From Pseudomonas lopnurensis (lineage in GTDB: Bacteria > Pseudomonadota > Gammaproteobacteria > Pseudomonadales > Pseudomonadaceae), in the NCBI RefSeq assembly GCF_015070855.1, contig NZ_JADDIX010000086.1, positions 1 through 37,498 on the forward strand: DNA of 37,498 nucleotides, written 5' to 3'. The notes under the pieces were generated by a model, which searched no databases, was not told where the DNA came from, and was given only the letters and a program-made list of their open reading frames with translations. A program made the position numbers and the translations under genes. Of the stretch, positions 24,580 through 34,466 are shown piece by piece (positions within the stretch are counted from its first letter, which is position 1; every line of letters starts with the position of its first letter).

Positions 24580-25995
24580 TCAGTCGAGGATTTCGATGCG
24601 CAGCGAGTTGGTGGTGCCCGGCTGGCCGAGCGGCACCCCGGCGGTGACCAGCACGGTGTCGCCGCTGCCGGCCATGCCCTGGGCGCGGGCCAGTTCCAGC
24701 GCGTTGAGGCAGACCTGCTCCATGTCGCGCATGGGCGCGTCGATCACCGAATACACGCCCCAGGCCACGGTCAGCTTGCGCGCGGTGGCCGGGTTCGGCG
24801 TCAGGCTGAGGATCGGCGTCGCCGGACGCTCGCGCGAGGCGCGCAGGCTGGAACGTCCGGACTCGGTGTAGTTGACCAGCACCGCCACCGGCAGAATGCC
24901 GCAGATGCGGCGGATCGCGCAGCTGATGGCGTCCGGCAGTGTCGCTTCGGCGCTCGGCCGGTGCACGTCGAGCTGGGCCTGGTAGTCCGGGCCGCTTTCG
25001 ACCTGGCGGATGATCTTGCTCATCATGCTGGCCGCTTCCAGCGGGTAGTCACCCGACGCCGTCTCGGCCGAAAGCATCACCGCGTCGGCGCCCTCGGCCA
25101 CCGCGTGGGCGACGTCGGTGACTTCCGCGCGAGTCGGCGCCGGCGAGAAGCGCATGGATTCGAGCATCTGCGTGGCGACCACCACCGGCCGGCCGAGCTG
25201 GCGGCAGATGCGCACGATGTCCTTCTGGATGCGCGGCACGTTCTCGGCCGGCACCTCCACGCCCAGGTCGCCGCGCGCCACCATGATCGCGTCCGACAGC
25301 CGGGCGATCTCGCGCAGATGCTGCACCGCCGAGGGTTTCTCGATCTTGGCCATGAGGAAGGCACGGTCGCCGATCAGCGCACGCGCTTCGTGAATGTCCT
25401 GCGGGCGCTGGACGAACGACAGTGCCACCCAGTCGACCCCCAGTTCCAGGCCGAAGACCAGGTCGCGGCGGTCCTTGTCGGTCAGCGGGCTCAACTCCAG
25501 CACCGCCTCGGGCACGTTGACGCCCTTGCGGTCGGACAGCTCGCCGCCGGCGATCACCCGCGTCTCGATGGCGTCGTCCTGCTTGGCCAGCACCGTCAGG
25601 CGCAGCCGGCCGTCGTCGATCAGCAGGGTCATGCCCGGCTCCAGCGCGGCGATGATCTCCGGGTGCGGCAGCGTCACCCGCTGCTGGTCGCCCGGAGTCT
25701 CGTCCAGATCGAGGCGGAAACGCTGGCCGCGCTCCAGCTGCACCTTGCCCTTGGCGAAGCGGCCGACCCTGAGCTTGGGCCCCTGCAGGTCCATGAGGAT
25801 GCCGATCGGCTGGTTCGCCTCGCGCTCCACCTCGCGGATCCAGGCATAGCGCTGGGCGTGGTCGGCGTGCTCGCCGTGGCTGAAGTTCAGGCGGAACAGG
25901 TTGACGCCGGCCTCCACCAGATCGCGGACATCGTCGATGCCGCGGGTGGCGGGGCCGAGGGTGGCGAGGATCTTGACCTTCTTGTCGGGTGTCAT
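24580..25995 (-). CDS. pykF: Pyruvate kinase
   Basis: A 471-residue enzyme converting phosphoenolpyruvate and ADP to pyruvate and ATP. Family text is clear: KILATLGPATRG (9-20), LFRLNFSHGEH, MDLQGPKLRVG, the active-site block FLMAKIEKPSAVQHL, MVARGDLGVEVP, and VVATQMLESM. The length equals E. coli PykF (470). It is the last gene of the gcl-hyi-glxR-kinase-pyk cluster, 21 bases after the glycerate kinase stop, so it serves carbon coming from glyoxylate. The ribosome binding site is weak, which suggests partial translational coupling. The name pykF rather than pykA comes from context. Confidence 0.94.
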   Translation of the reverse strand: MTPDKKVKILATLGPATRGIDDVRDLVEAGVNLFRLNFSHGEHADHAQRYAWIREVEREANQPIGILMDLQGPKLRVGRFAKGKVQLERGQRFRLDLDETPGDQQRVTLPHPEIIAALEPGMTLLIDDGRLRLTVLAKQDDAIETRVIAGGELSDRKGVNVPEAVLELSPLTDKDRRDLVFGLELGVDWVALSFVQRPQDIHEARALIGDRAFLMAKIEKPSAVQHLREIARLSDAIMVARGDLGVEVPAENVPRIQKDIVRICRQLGRPVVVATQMLESMRFSPAPTRAEVTDVAHAVAEGADAVMLSAETASGDYPLEAASMMSKIIRQVESGPDYQAQLDVHRPSAEATLPDAISCAIRRICGILPVAVLVNYTESGRSSLRASRERPATPILSLTPNPATARKLTVAWGVYSVIDAPMRDMEQVCLNALELARAQGMAGSGDTVLVTAGVPLGQPGTTNSLRIEILD

Positions 25996-26016
25996 GGTGG
26001 GCTCGCAGGGGACGCT

Positions 26017-27288
26017 TCAGGCGTCCGGTGGCAGTATCAGGATGGCACGGAAATCGTTGACGTTGGTGCGCGTAGGGCCGGTGACGATCAGGCTGTCCAG
26101 CGCGGCGAAGTAGCCGTAGCCGTCGTTGTTCGCCAGGGCATCGGCGGCGCGCAGGCCCAGCGCCTCGGCGCGGGCGAAGCTGTCCGGGGTCATCAGCGCG
26201 CCGGCGTTGTCCTCCGAGCCGTCGATGCCGTCGGTGTCGCCGGCCAGGGCATATACGCCGGGCAGGCCCTGCAGGCTTTCGGTCAGGCTGAGCAGGAATT
26301 CGGCATTGCGTCCGCCGCGGCCGTTGCCGCGCACGGTCACCGTGGTTTCGCCGCCGGAAAGGATCACGCAGGGCGGGGCGATCGGCTGGCCGTGCAGCAC
26401 GACCTGGCGGGCGATGCCGGCGTGGACCTTGGCCACTTCGCGGGCTTCGCCTTCCAGATCGCCGAGGATCAACGGCGTGACGCCAGCGGCGCGGGCCGCT
26501 GCGGCCGCCGCATCGAGCGACTGCTGCGGCGTCGCGATCAGTTGGAAATGGCTGCGCGCGAGCATCGGGTCGCCCGGTTTGAGCGTTTCCGAGCGCGGGT
26601 CCTGGAGCCAGGCGCGAACATTGGCCGGCACCTCGATGTGGTAACGCTCGAGTATCGCCAGCGCCTGCTCCGAGGTGGTCGGGTCCGCCACCGTCGGGCC
26701 GGAGGCGATCACCGTCGCCTCGTCGCCGGGCACGTCGGAAATCGCGTAGGTATGGACAGTGGCCGGCCAGCAGGCCCTGGCCAGGCGGCCGCCCTTGATC
26801 GCCGAGAGGTGCTTGCGTACGCAGTTCATCTCGCCGATGTGCGCGCCGGAGCGCAGCAGCGCCTTGTTGATCGCCTGCTTGTCGGCCAGGCTGATGCCCT
26901 CGGCCGGCAGCGCCAGCAGCGAGGAGCCACCGCCGGAGAGCAGGAAGATGACCCGGTCGTCCTCGCTGAGGTCGCTCACCAGCTCCAGCACGCGGCGGGC
27001 GACGCGCTCGCCGGCATCGTCGGGCACCGGGTGCGCCGCTTCCACCACCTCGATCCGGCGGCAGTCGGCGTGGTGTTCGTAGCGGGTCACCACCAGGCCG
27101 GATAGCTCGCCTTCCCAGACCTTCTCGATGGCTTCGGCCATCGCCGCGGCAGCCTTGCCGGCACCGATGACGATGGCCCGGCCGCTGCGATCGGCCGGCA
27201 GGTAGTCGGCCAGCGACTGGCGTGGATGGGCGGCGTCGATGGCGGTGGCGAACAGCTCGCGCAGCAGGGCTTGGGGATCGGGGATCAT
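26017..27288 (-). CDS. ttuD: Glycerate 2-kinase, type II (MOFRL family)
   Basis: A 423-residue kinase of the GckA/TtuD (MOFRL) group that phosphorylates D-glycerate, in this family to 2-phosphoglycerate. Signatures: AIVIGAGKAAAAMAEA (38-53), FLLSGGGSSLLALPAEG, YAISDVPGD, the C-terminal MOFRL block ILSGGETTVTVRGNGRGGRN, and LAGDTDGIDGSEDNAGA. Such proteins are often misnamed hydroxypyruvate reductase. AAGGAG lies 8 bases before the ATG. It would take glycerate from GlxR and hand 2-phosphoglycerate to enolase, with pyruvate kinase encoded next. The 410-base gap upstream contains several inverted repeats, so it may also have its own promoter. Confidence 0.9.
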   Translation of the reverse strand: MIPDPQALLRELFATAIDAAHPRQSLADYLPADRSGRAIVIGAGKAAAAMAEAIEKVWEGELSGLVVTRYEHHADCRRIEVVEAAHPVPDDAGERVARRVLELVSDLSEDDRVIFLLSGGGSSLLALPAEGISLADKQAINKALLRSGAHIGEMNCVRKHLSAIKGGRLARACWPATVHTYAISDVPGDEATVIASGPTVADPTTSEQALAILERYHIEVPANVRAWLQDPRSETLKPGDPMLARSHFQLIATPQQSLDAAAAAARAAGVTPLILGDLEGEAREVAKVHAGIARQVVLHGQPIAPPCVILSGGETTVTVRGNGRGGRNAEFLLSLTESLQGLPGVYALAGDTDGIDGSEDNAGALMTPDSFARAEALGLRAADALANNDGYGYFAALDSLIVTGPTRTNVNDFRAILILPPDA

Positions 27289-27698
27289 CGGGTGCTCCTT
27301 CTTTTATCTATCGGTTACACCGATCACTTTCGGCAATATTTATCGGTGGAGGCCGATTCCAGCCCTTAATGCTCGATGGCGCAAGCATTAAGGATTGGAA
27401 TCGATCCTGCCCGGCAGTCGGGCCGTGACTCCTTCTGCCGGGCGGACCGAAAGGGTGCCGCCCGAAGGCGGCGGATGAGCGGGCTGCCGCACGGGGCCAC
27501 CTGCGTCGTGGGGGAGACGTGATTCCGAGCATCCCCGCACGGCAACCCGCTCAACACTGGGTGCCGAGCGCAGCGCCACCCACCCATCGCTGTCTGCATC
27601 CGACGATGGGTAGCGCAGGCCCGACTCGACTCGACGTCCCTGGTGGGGCCCTGAGGCGTCAGGGCGTGCCGGCGCGCTCCCTGCGCCAGCCCGGGTGC
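27289..27698. other. Gap between glxR and glycerate kinase, rich in inverted repeats
   Basis: 410 bases without a gene inside an otherwise tight operon. It contains three inverted repeats: 27355-27402, then GCCCGGCAG (27409-27417) with CTGCCGGGC (27435-27443), and ACCCATCG (27582-27589) with CGATGGGT (27604-27611). ACCGAT-type hexamers recur in the 60 bases before the kinase start. No open frame looks real. Confidence 0.6.
27355..27402. repeat. Long imperfect palindrome upstream of glycerate kinase
   Basis: Arms 27355-27373 and 27384-27402 match as reverse complements at 17 of 19 positions, around a 10-base loop; the core CTTAATGCT/AGCATTAAG is perfect. It lies 66 bases before the kinase ATG. 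No T-tract follows on the minus strand, so an operator or a leader hairpin is more likely than a terminator. Confidence 0.55.
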
Positions 27699-28589
27699 TC
27701 ACTCGTCGCGGATCGAGAAATTGGCCATGTGCTCCAGGCCCTTGATCAGCGCCGAGTGGTCCCAGCCGCTGCCGCCGATCGCGGCGCAGGTGCTCAATAC
27801 CTGCTGGGCGTTGGCGGTGTTGGGCAGGTTCAGGCCCAGTTCGCGCGCGCCGTTCAGCGCCAGGTTGAGGTCCTTCTGGTGCAGGGCGATGCGGAAGCCC
27901 GGATCGAAGGTGCCCTTGATCATCCGCTCGCCGTGCACCTCGAGGATCTTCGAGCCGGCGAAGCCGCCCATCAGCGCCTCGCGCACCCGGGCCGGGTCGG
28001 CGCCGTTCTTCGCGGCGAACAGCAGCGCCTCGGCCACCGCCTGGATGTTCAGCGCGACGATGATCTGATTGGCCACCTTGGCGGTCTGCCCGTCGCCGTT
28101 CTCGCCGACGCGGGTGATGTTCTTGCCCATCGCCTGGAACAGCGGCAGGGCGCGCTCGAAGGCGGCCTCGCTGCCGCCGACCATGATCGACAGGGTGGCC
28201 GCCTTGGCACCCACTTCGCCGCCGGATACCGGGGCGTCGAGGTAGTCGGCGCCGGTCGCCTTGATTTTCTCGGCGAACTGCTTGGTGGCGCTGGGCGAGA
28301 TCGAGCTCATGTCGATCACCAGCTTGTTCGGGCCGACGCCCTCGGCGATGCCGCTCTCGCGGAACAGCACGTCCTCGACATGAGGAGTGTCCGGCACCAT
28401 GACGATGATGAACTCGGCCTCCTGGGCGACTTCCTTCGGGTTGGCCAGGGCGACGGCGCCGGCCTCGACCAGGGCGGCCGGTGCCGCGTCGTGGTGGGTG
28501 GAGACGAAGAGGCTGTGGCCAGCCTTCTGCAGGTTCTGGGCCATGGGCAGGCCCATGATACCGGTGCCGATGAATCCGATTTTAGCCAT
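27699..28589 (-). CDS. glxR: 2-hydroxy-3-oxopropionate (tartronate semialdehyde) reductase
   Basis: A 296-residue NAD(P)H-dependent reductase of the beta-hydroxyacid dehydrogenase family. It reduces tartronate semialdehyde, made by Gcl, to D-glycerate. The dinucleotide fold starts at once (KIGFIGTGIMGLPMAQNL, 3-20), the substrate-binding DAPVSGGEVGAKAATLSIMV block is present, and the catalytic Lys lies in GQTAKVANQ. Length and sequence are typical of GlxR/GarR. GGAGGA precedes the ATG. It starts 31 bases after the hyi stop. Its position between hyi and the kinase fixes the name. Confidence 0.95.
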   Translation of the reverse strand: MAKIGFIGTGIMGLPMAQNLQKAGHSLFVSTHHDAAPAALVEAGAVALANPKEVAQEAEFIIVMVPDTPHVEDVLFRESGIAEGVGPNKLVIDMSSISPSATKQFAEKIKATGADYLDAPVSGGEVGAKAATLSIMVGGSEAAFERALPLFQAMGKNITRVGENGDGQTAKVANQIIVALNIQAVAEALLFAAKNGADPARVREALMGGFAGSKILEVHGERMIKGTFDPGFRIALHQKDLNLALNGARELGLNLPNTANAQQVLSTCAAIGGSGWDHSALIKGLEHMANFSIRDE

Positions 28590-28620
28590 GAGTGTTTTCC
28601 TCCGTATTCGGTCTGCTTGT

Positions 28621-29403
28621 TCAGATGGCGTTGTGCGCTTTCATCCAGCCTAGGCCAGCCGCGGTGGTGGTGGCCGGCTTGTACTCGCAGCCGACCCAGC
28701 CCTGATAGCCGATGCGGTCCAGATGTGCGAAGAGGAAGCGGTAGTTGATCTCGCCGGTGCCCGGCTCGTTGCGGCCCGGATTGTCGGCCAGTTGCACGTG
28801 GTTGATCACCGCCAGGTTGCCTTCCAGGGTCCGCGCCAGGTCACCTTCCATGATCTGCATGTGGTAGATGTCGTACTGCAGGAACAGGTTGGGGTGGCCG
28901 ACCTTCTCGCGGATCGCCAGCGCCTGCGCGGTGGTGTTCAGGTAGAAGCGCGGGATGTCGCGGGTGTTGATCATCTCCATCACCAGGCGGATGCCGGCGG
29001 CCTGGAGCTTCTCGGCGGCGTAGCGCAGGTTCTCGACGAAGGTGCGCTCGAACGCGGCCTCGTCCGCCCCTTGCGGCTTGATGCCGGCCAGGCAGTTGAC
29101 CTGGGTATTGCCCAGTACCTTGGCGTAGGCGATGGCCTGGTCGACGCCGGCGCGGAACTCCTCGACCCGCTCGGGGAAGATGGCGATGCCGCGATCACCG
29201 CCCGCCCAGTCGCCGGCCGGCAGGTTGAACAGCACCTGGGTCAGGCCGTTGGCGTCCAGGCGGGCCTTGATCCCTTCGGCCGGGTAATCGTAGGGAAACA
29301 GGTACTCGACGCCGGTGAAGCCGGCCTGGGCGGCGGCGGCGAAGCGGTCCATGAAGTCCTGCTCGGTGAACAGCATCGACAGGTTGGCGGCAAAGCGGGG
29401 CAT
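28621..29403 (-). CDS. hyi: Hydroxypyruvate isomerase
   Basis: A 260-residue TIM-barrel enzyme interconverting hydroxypyruvate and tartronate semialdehyde. Family text: MPRFAANLSMLFTEQDFMDR (1-20), GFTGVEYLFPYDYP, VNCLAGI, LVMEMINTRDIPRFYL, LQYDIYHMQIMEGDL, and WVGCEYKP. I chose the ATG at 29403 because it gives the usual N-terminus and has AAAGGAG 7 bases before it; the open frame extends 20 codons further with no ribosome binding site. It sits between gcl and glxR. The 170-base gap to gcl carries an inverted REP pair that could change how much hyi is made relative to gcl. Confidence 0.95.
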   Translation of the reverse strand: MPRFAANLSMLFTEQDFMDRFAAAAQAGFTGVEYLFPYDYPAEGIKARLDANGLTQVLFNLPAGDWAGGDRGIAIFPERVEEFRAGVDQAIAYAKVLGNTQVNCLAGIKPQGADEAAFERTFVENLRYAAEKLQAAGIRLVMEMINTRDIPRFYLNTTAQALAIREKVGHPNLFLQYDIYHMQIMEGDLARTLEGNLAVINHVQLADNPGRNEPGTGEINYRFLFAHLDRIGYQGWVGCEYKPATTTAAGLGWMKAHNAI

Positions 29404-29479
29404 GGGTTTCTCCTTTGTCTGTAGGGACAATTCGGTGTTGCGTTGCGGTGGTGCGACGACCACCCTCGGTGCTGCCAGC

Positions 29480-29563
29480 GGTGGATATGCTTCGCGATAT
29501 CCACCCTACGGGGCCGAGGTGGTCCTGCCCGTAGGGTGGAAGACCGCGAAGCGTCTTCCACGC
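29480..29563. repeat. REPIN: inverted pair of REP hairpins between gcl and hyi
   Basis: Hairpin A: GGTGGATAT (29480-29488), loop GCTTCGCG, ATATCCACC (29497-29505). Hairpin B: GTGGAAGAC (29536-29544), loop CGCGAAGC, GTCTTCCAC (29553-29561). The loops are reverse complements, and the flanks CCACCCTACGGG and CCCGTAGGGTGG are perfect reverse complements, so A and B are two opposite copies of one repeat. Single relatives lie at 32568-32600 and around 34301. Confidence 0.8.
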
Positions 29564-29573
29564 GTGTGGTTAA

Positions 29574-31355
<1,782 letters not shown>

Positions 31356-31384
31356 TGGTCGTTTCCTCCTGACTCTTAGATCTG

Positions 31385-31508
31385 TTCACGATCTGCTGCG
31401 CGTCGGCCCTGCTGCGTTAAAACCAGGTTCGAAATGCTCGTTTGCACCAGCAAACTCCGCTTCCTCGCCTGCTTTTGCCTTGCAGGTCTCTAGCTCGCAA
31501 GATCGTGG
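31385..31508. repeat. Large imperfect palindrome in the gcl leader
   Basis: About 120 bases begin with CACGATC near 31396 and end with GATCGTG near 31506. They can fold back on themselves with many interrupted matches, around a central hairpin GTTTGC-ACCA-GCAAAC. I recall similar sequence in intergenic regions of other pseudomonads, so it may be a dispersed element. It lies between the gcl start and the LysR gene and would be in the gcl mRNA leader or promoter. Confidence 0.5.
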
Positions 31509-31593
31509 CTGGTTCTTATTCGATAGTTCTTCTACCTGGCTCAAGCATGCCGGCCTGGATTCGCAGGCGGAATTGGTCGAGACTTCAGTTCTG

Positions 31594-31612
31594 TCGATAT
31601 CAGGAGTATCGA
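31594..31612 (+). promoter_or_regulatory. Palindrome enclosing the LysR ribosome binding site
   Basis: TCGATA (31594-31599) and TATCGA (31607-31612) flank TCAGGAG, the ribosome binding site, and the ATG follows at once. In RNA it would be a hairpin hiding the site; in DNA it could be an autoregulatory operator. Confidence 0.4.
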
Positions 31613-32521
31613 ATGGATCGCTATACGACCCTGCGCAGCTTCGTGCTGGTCGCCGACTGCGGCAGCTTCGCCGCCGCCGCGCACAAGGAAAACGTGACCC
31701 CGGTGGTGATGGGCCGGCGCCTGGACGCGCTGGAGCGCCACCTGGGCGTCAAGCTGATGCACCGCTCCACCCGCGGGCTGTCATTGACCGACCTGGGCGA
31801 GCAATATCTGGAACGGGCCCGCGCGCTGCTCAAGGAGTTCGACGAGGTGGACGCCAGCATCAGCCACGACCGCACCTCCGTGCGCGGCCACCTGGTGGTG
31901 TCGGCCCCGGCGGCGTTCGGCCGCCGGCATATCGGCCCGCACGCGCCGGCATTCCAGGCACGCTATCCGGACCTGCAGCTGTCGTTCAACTTCACCGACA
32001 GCGTGGTCGACCTGGTGCGCCACGGCTATGACATGGGCATCCGCATCGGCGAGGTCACCGATCCCAACTACGTGGCGCTCAAGCTGTTCCCCAACCGCCG
32101 GGTGGTCTGCGGCGCGCCGGAATACTTCGCCGCCCACGGCACACCGCAGACGCTGGAGGAACTGGCGCGGCACAATTGCCTGGCGTTCAACCTGCAGGGC
32201 GGCCAGCAGCGCGGCTGGACCTTCCTGCGCGACGGCCGCCAGGTGGCGGTGCGGGTGGCCGGGAACCTCGACTGCAACGACGGCGAGCTGCTGTTCGACT
32301 GGGTCAAGCAGGGCCTGGGCATCGGTTGGCGCTCGACCTGGGAAATCCAGGCCGAACTCAAGCGCGGCGAACTGGTGACGGTGCTCGACGAGTACGCCCT
32401 GCCGGCCTACGACATCCAGGCGGTCTATCCGCAGCAACGCTACCTGCCGGCGAAGGTGCGCTTCTTCATCGACTACCTGAAGGCCATCTACAACGCGCCG
32501 GGGTACTGGGAGGTGCGTTGA
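31613..32521 (+). CDS. LysR-type regulator divergent from gcl
   Basis: A 302-residue LysR-family regulator. Winged helix-turn-helix at about residues 2-60 (SFVLVADCGSFAAAAHKENV, then TPVVMGRRLDALERHLGVKL). The effector domain follows from about 90 and is of the CrgA-like subgroup (HLVVSAPAAFGRRHIGPHAP, then LVRHGYDMGIRIGE). The ATG at 31613 starts the normal LysR N-terminus; the 57 extra codons upstream in the open frame are the promoter region. Being divergent from gcl, it is the obvious candidate regulator of the glyoxylate operon, responding to an unknown ligand. Confidence 0.9.
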   Translation: MDRYTTLRSFVLVADCGSFAAAAHKENVTPVVMGRRLDALERHLGVKLMHRSTRGLSLTDLGEQYLERARALLKEFDEVDASISHDRTSVRGHLVVSAPAAFGRRHIGPHAPAFQARYPDLQLSFNFTDSVVDLVRHGYDMGIRIGEVTDPNYVALKLFPNRRVVCGAPEYFAAHGTPQTLEELARHNCLAFNLQGGQQRGWTFLRDGRQVAVRVAGNLDCNDGELLFDWVKQGLGIGWRSTWEIQAELKRGELVTVLDEYALPAYDIQAVYPQQRYLPAKVRFFIDYLKAIYNAPGYWEVR

Positions 32522-32567
32522 GAACCTGAACCGGCTCTGAGCCGAACCAGGCCGCGTGGTTGCTGGT

Positions 32568-32600
32568 CGTAGGGTGGATGTCGCGCAGCACATCCACGCG
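32568..32600. repeat. Single REP hairpin
   Basis: GTGGATGT (32574-32581), loop CGCGCAGC and ACATCCAC (32590-32597), preceded by CGTAGG. This is the same family as the gcl/hyi REPIN, with one change in the loop. Confidence 0.7.
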
Positions 32601-32625
32601 CGGTGGCTATCGAAAACGCGCAGCG

Positions 32626-32773
32626 AGGTTGGGTGGGGGCGCCTAGCCTGAGCGCAGCGAAGCCCAACAGGCGAACGTTTCAGGCCATTACCCCAAGTGA
32701 AGTGTTGGATGGGCCCGTCGAGGTTGAGCACAGCACGATGTTGGGCCTCGCTGCTACGCACCTCGACCCAACG
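32626..32773. repeat. Inverted pair of REP-like repeats, second copy
   Basis: GAGCGCAGCGAAGCCCAAC (32650-32668) is answered by a diverged inverted copy, GTTGGGCCTCGCTGC (32740-32754). It belongs to the family at 21584-21770. Confidence 0.55.
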
Positions 32774-32841
32774 TCGGTGCGGGGCGAACTGCCGCGTGGG
32801 CTTGCTAGTCTCAACTGGGCCGGTAACCGTCAGGAGCGCCC

Positions 32842-33651
32842 GTGGACACGCTGAAAATCGCCACCTTCAACATCAACGGCATCCGTGCGCGCCTGCCGAA
32901 CCTGCTCGAATGGCTGGCGCGCGAGGCGCCCGACGTGGTCTGCCTGCAGGAGCTGAAGGCGCCGGATGCCAGCTTCCCCATCGACGCCATCCGTGGCGCC
33001 GGCTACGGCGCGATCTGGCACGGACAGAAGTCCTGGAACGGCGTGGCGATCCTGGCCCGCGGCGGCGATCCGCTGGAAATCCGCCGCGGCCTGCCCGGCG
33101 ACCCCGACGACAGCCACAGCCGCTACCTGGAGGCGGCGGTCCATGGCATCGTCATCGCCAGCCTCTACCTGCCCAATGGCAACCCGCAGCCGGGGCCGAA
33201 GTTCGACTACAAGCTGGCCTGGTTCGAACGGCTGATCGCGCATGCCCGCGGCCTGCTCGACAGCGGCCATCCGGTGGTGCTGGCCGGCGACTACAACGTG
33301 GTGCCCACCGACGAGGACATCTACAACCCGCGCTCCTGGCTGAAGGATGCGCTGCTGCAGCCGGAAAGCCGCGACTGCTACCGGCGCCTGCTCGCCCAGG
33401 GCTGGACCGATGCGTTGCGCGCGCGCTATCCGGATGAGCGCATCTACACCTTCTGGGACTATTTCCGCCAGCACTGGCAGAAGAATTCCGGCCTGCGTAT
33501 CGACCACCTGCTGCTCAGCCCCGACCTGGCGCCTCGCCTGCGTGACGCGGGGGTCGATCGCTGGGCGCGCGATCGCGAGCATGCCAGCGACCATGCCCCG
33601 ACCTGGATCGAGCTGGCGGCGCAGCAGGCTCCCGCGAAGCGGCACCGGTAG
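32842..33651 (+). CDS. xthA: Exodeoxyribonuclease III
   Basis: A 269-residue DNA repair nuclease of the ExoIII/APE family, acting as 3'-5' exonuclease and AP endonuclease. Visible residues: IATFNINGIRARLPNL (6-21, metal/DNA-binding Asn10), CLQELKAPD (34-42, catalytic Glu37), LAGDYNVVP, RIDHLLLS, and SDHAPTW with the catalytic Asp-His pair. The start is GTG, with CAGGAG 5 bases before it; the sequence from MDTLKIATFN is the usual N-terminus, so I prefer it. It is a single gene. Confidence 0.95.
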   Translation: MDTLKIATFNINGIRARLPNLLEWLAREAPDVVCLQELKAPDASFPIDAIRGAGYGAIWHGQKSWNGVAILARGGDPLEIRRGLPGDPDDSHSRYLEAAVHGIVIASLYLPNGNPQPGPKFDYKLAWFERLIAHARGLLDSGHPVVLAGDYNVVPTDEDIYNPRSWLKDALLQPESRDCYRRLLAQGWTDALRARYPDERIYTFWDYFRQHWQKNSGLRIDHLLLSPDLAPRLRDAGVDRWARDREHASDHAPTWIELAAQQAPAKRHR

Positions 33652-33756
33652 ACCTCCGGGCGGTTGGGCTGAACCTTTGTTCTGGCCAGAGAGTCGATTT
33701 TTAGAAGCAGGCCGCGATCATTCCGGCCATTTCAGACGATCCCGCAGGAGAGAGAA

Positions 33757-34209
33757 ATGGACACGAAAGATACGATTTCCGTACTGAACGACCTGATCGA
33801 AACCAGCAAGGATGGCGAGAAGGGCTTCATGGAGTGCGCTGACGATCTGCGCGATCCACAGCTCAAGAGCACCATGACCCAGCGCGCCCGCGACTGTGCC
33901 ACCGCCGCGGCGGAGCTGCAGCAACTGGTCCGCTCGATGGGCGGCGACCCGGAAACCAGCACCAGCGTGGCTGCCGACATGCATCGGCGCTGGGTCGACC
34001 TCAAGTCGATGATCACCGGCAAGGACGACGAGGCGATTCTCAACGAGTGCGAGCGTGGCGAGGATGTGGCAATGAAGAGCTACCGCAAGGCGCTGGAGAA
34101 GGACCTTCCGGCCGAGGTGCGTATCGTCGTCGAGCGCCAGTACCAGGGCGTGCAACGCAACCACGATCAGGTCAAGGCCCTGCGTGACGCAGCGCGGGCT
34201 CATGGCTGA
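33757..34209 (+). CDS. PA2169-type four-helix-bundle protein (DUF2383)
   Basis: A 150-residue cytoplasmic helical protein of the PA2169/DUF2383 group, a ferritin-like four-helix bundle. Text such as TISVLNDLIETSKDGEKGF, RRWVDLKSMITGKDDEAILN and ECERGEDVAMKSYRKALE is typical. The function is not established; members are often induced under stationary-phase, stress or anaerobic conditions. Metal ligands of true ferritins are not clearly present. AGGAGAG precedes the ATG and a strong terminator follows at 34232-34259, so it is a single-gene unit. Confidence 0.88.
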   Translation: MDTKDTISVLNDLIETSKDGEKGFMECADDLRDPQLKSTMTQRARDCATAAAELQQLVRSMGGDPETSTSVAADMHRRWVDLKSMITGKDDEAILNECERGEDVAMKSYRKALEKDLPAEVRIVVERQYQGVQRNHDQVKALRDAARAHG

Positions 34210-34231
34210 GGGTTTGCCGGACGTCGGTTGA

Positions 34232-34259
34232 AAGAACGCCAGCGCATGCTGGCGTTCTT
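34232..34259 (+). terminator. Terminator of the PA2169-type gene
   Basis: AAGAACGCCAGC (34232-34243) and GCTGGCGTTCTT (34248-34259) pair perfectly around GCAT, 23 bases after the stop. The T-rich end TTCTTCGTTAT supports termination. Confidence 0.85.
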
Positions 34260-34295
34260 CGTTATCGCCTGCAGTATTTCGCGGTGATTGCAGAC

Positions 34296-34422
34296 CGTAG
34301 GGCGGGTTGCAACCCGCCGAACCGGACCAGAGGCCAGCTCCATATCGACGGGTTACATCCACCCTATGGCTGGCGATGAAGCGCCGATTGCCAGCAAGGC
34401 TAGGCGCCCCCCTGCTCCTACA
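34296..34422. repeat. Degenerate REP elements between convergent genes
   Basis: GGCGGGTTGCAACCCGCC (34301-34318) is a perfect palindrome after CGTAG. An inverted half-repeat (ACATCCACCCTATGG) follows near 34355. At 34384-34422 a worn REP of the GTAGGAGC family is read on the minus strand. Together they fill the gap before the TetR gene. Confidence 0.55.
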
Positions 34423-34466
34423 AAAAGCGTGCGGGGAATGCCTGGTACAGGAATCGTGGACGCCGC

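Larger units (their letters stand above)
32522..32841. other. Gene-free gap filled by REP-type repeats
   Basis: 320 bases between the LysR gene and xthA. They hold one REP hairpin (32568-32600) and an inverted pair of another REP-like family (32626-32773). The xthA ribosome binding site CAGGAG is at 32831-32836. A clear xthA promoter was not found. Confidence 0.6.

Noticed and set aside
24328..27105. Open frame of 925 codons on the plus strand opposite pykF and the kinase
   Set aside because: It spans two real genes and their gap and has shadow-type composition.
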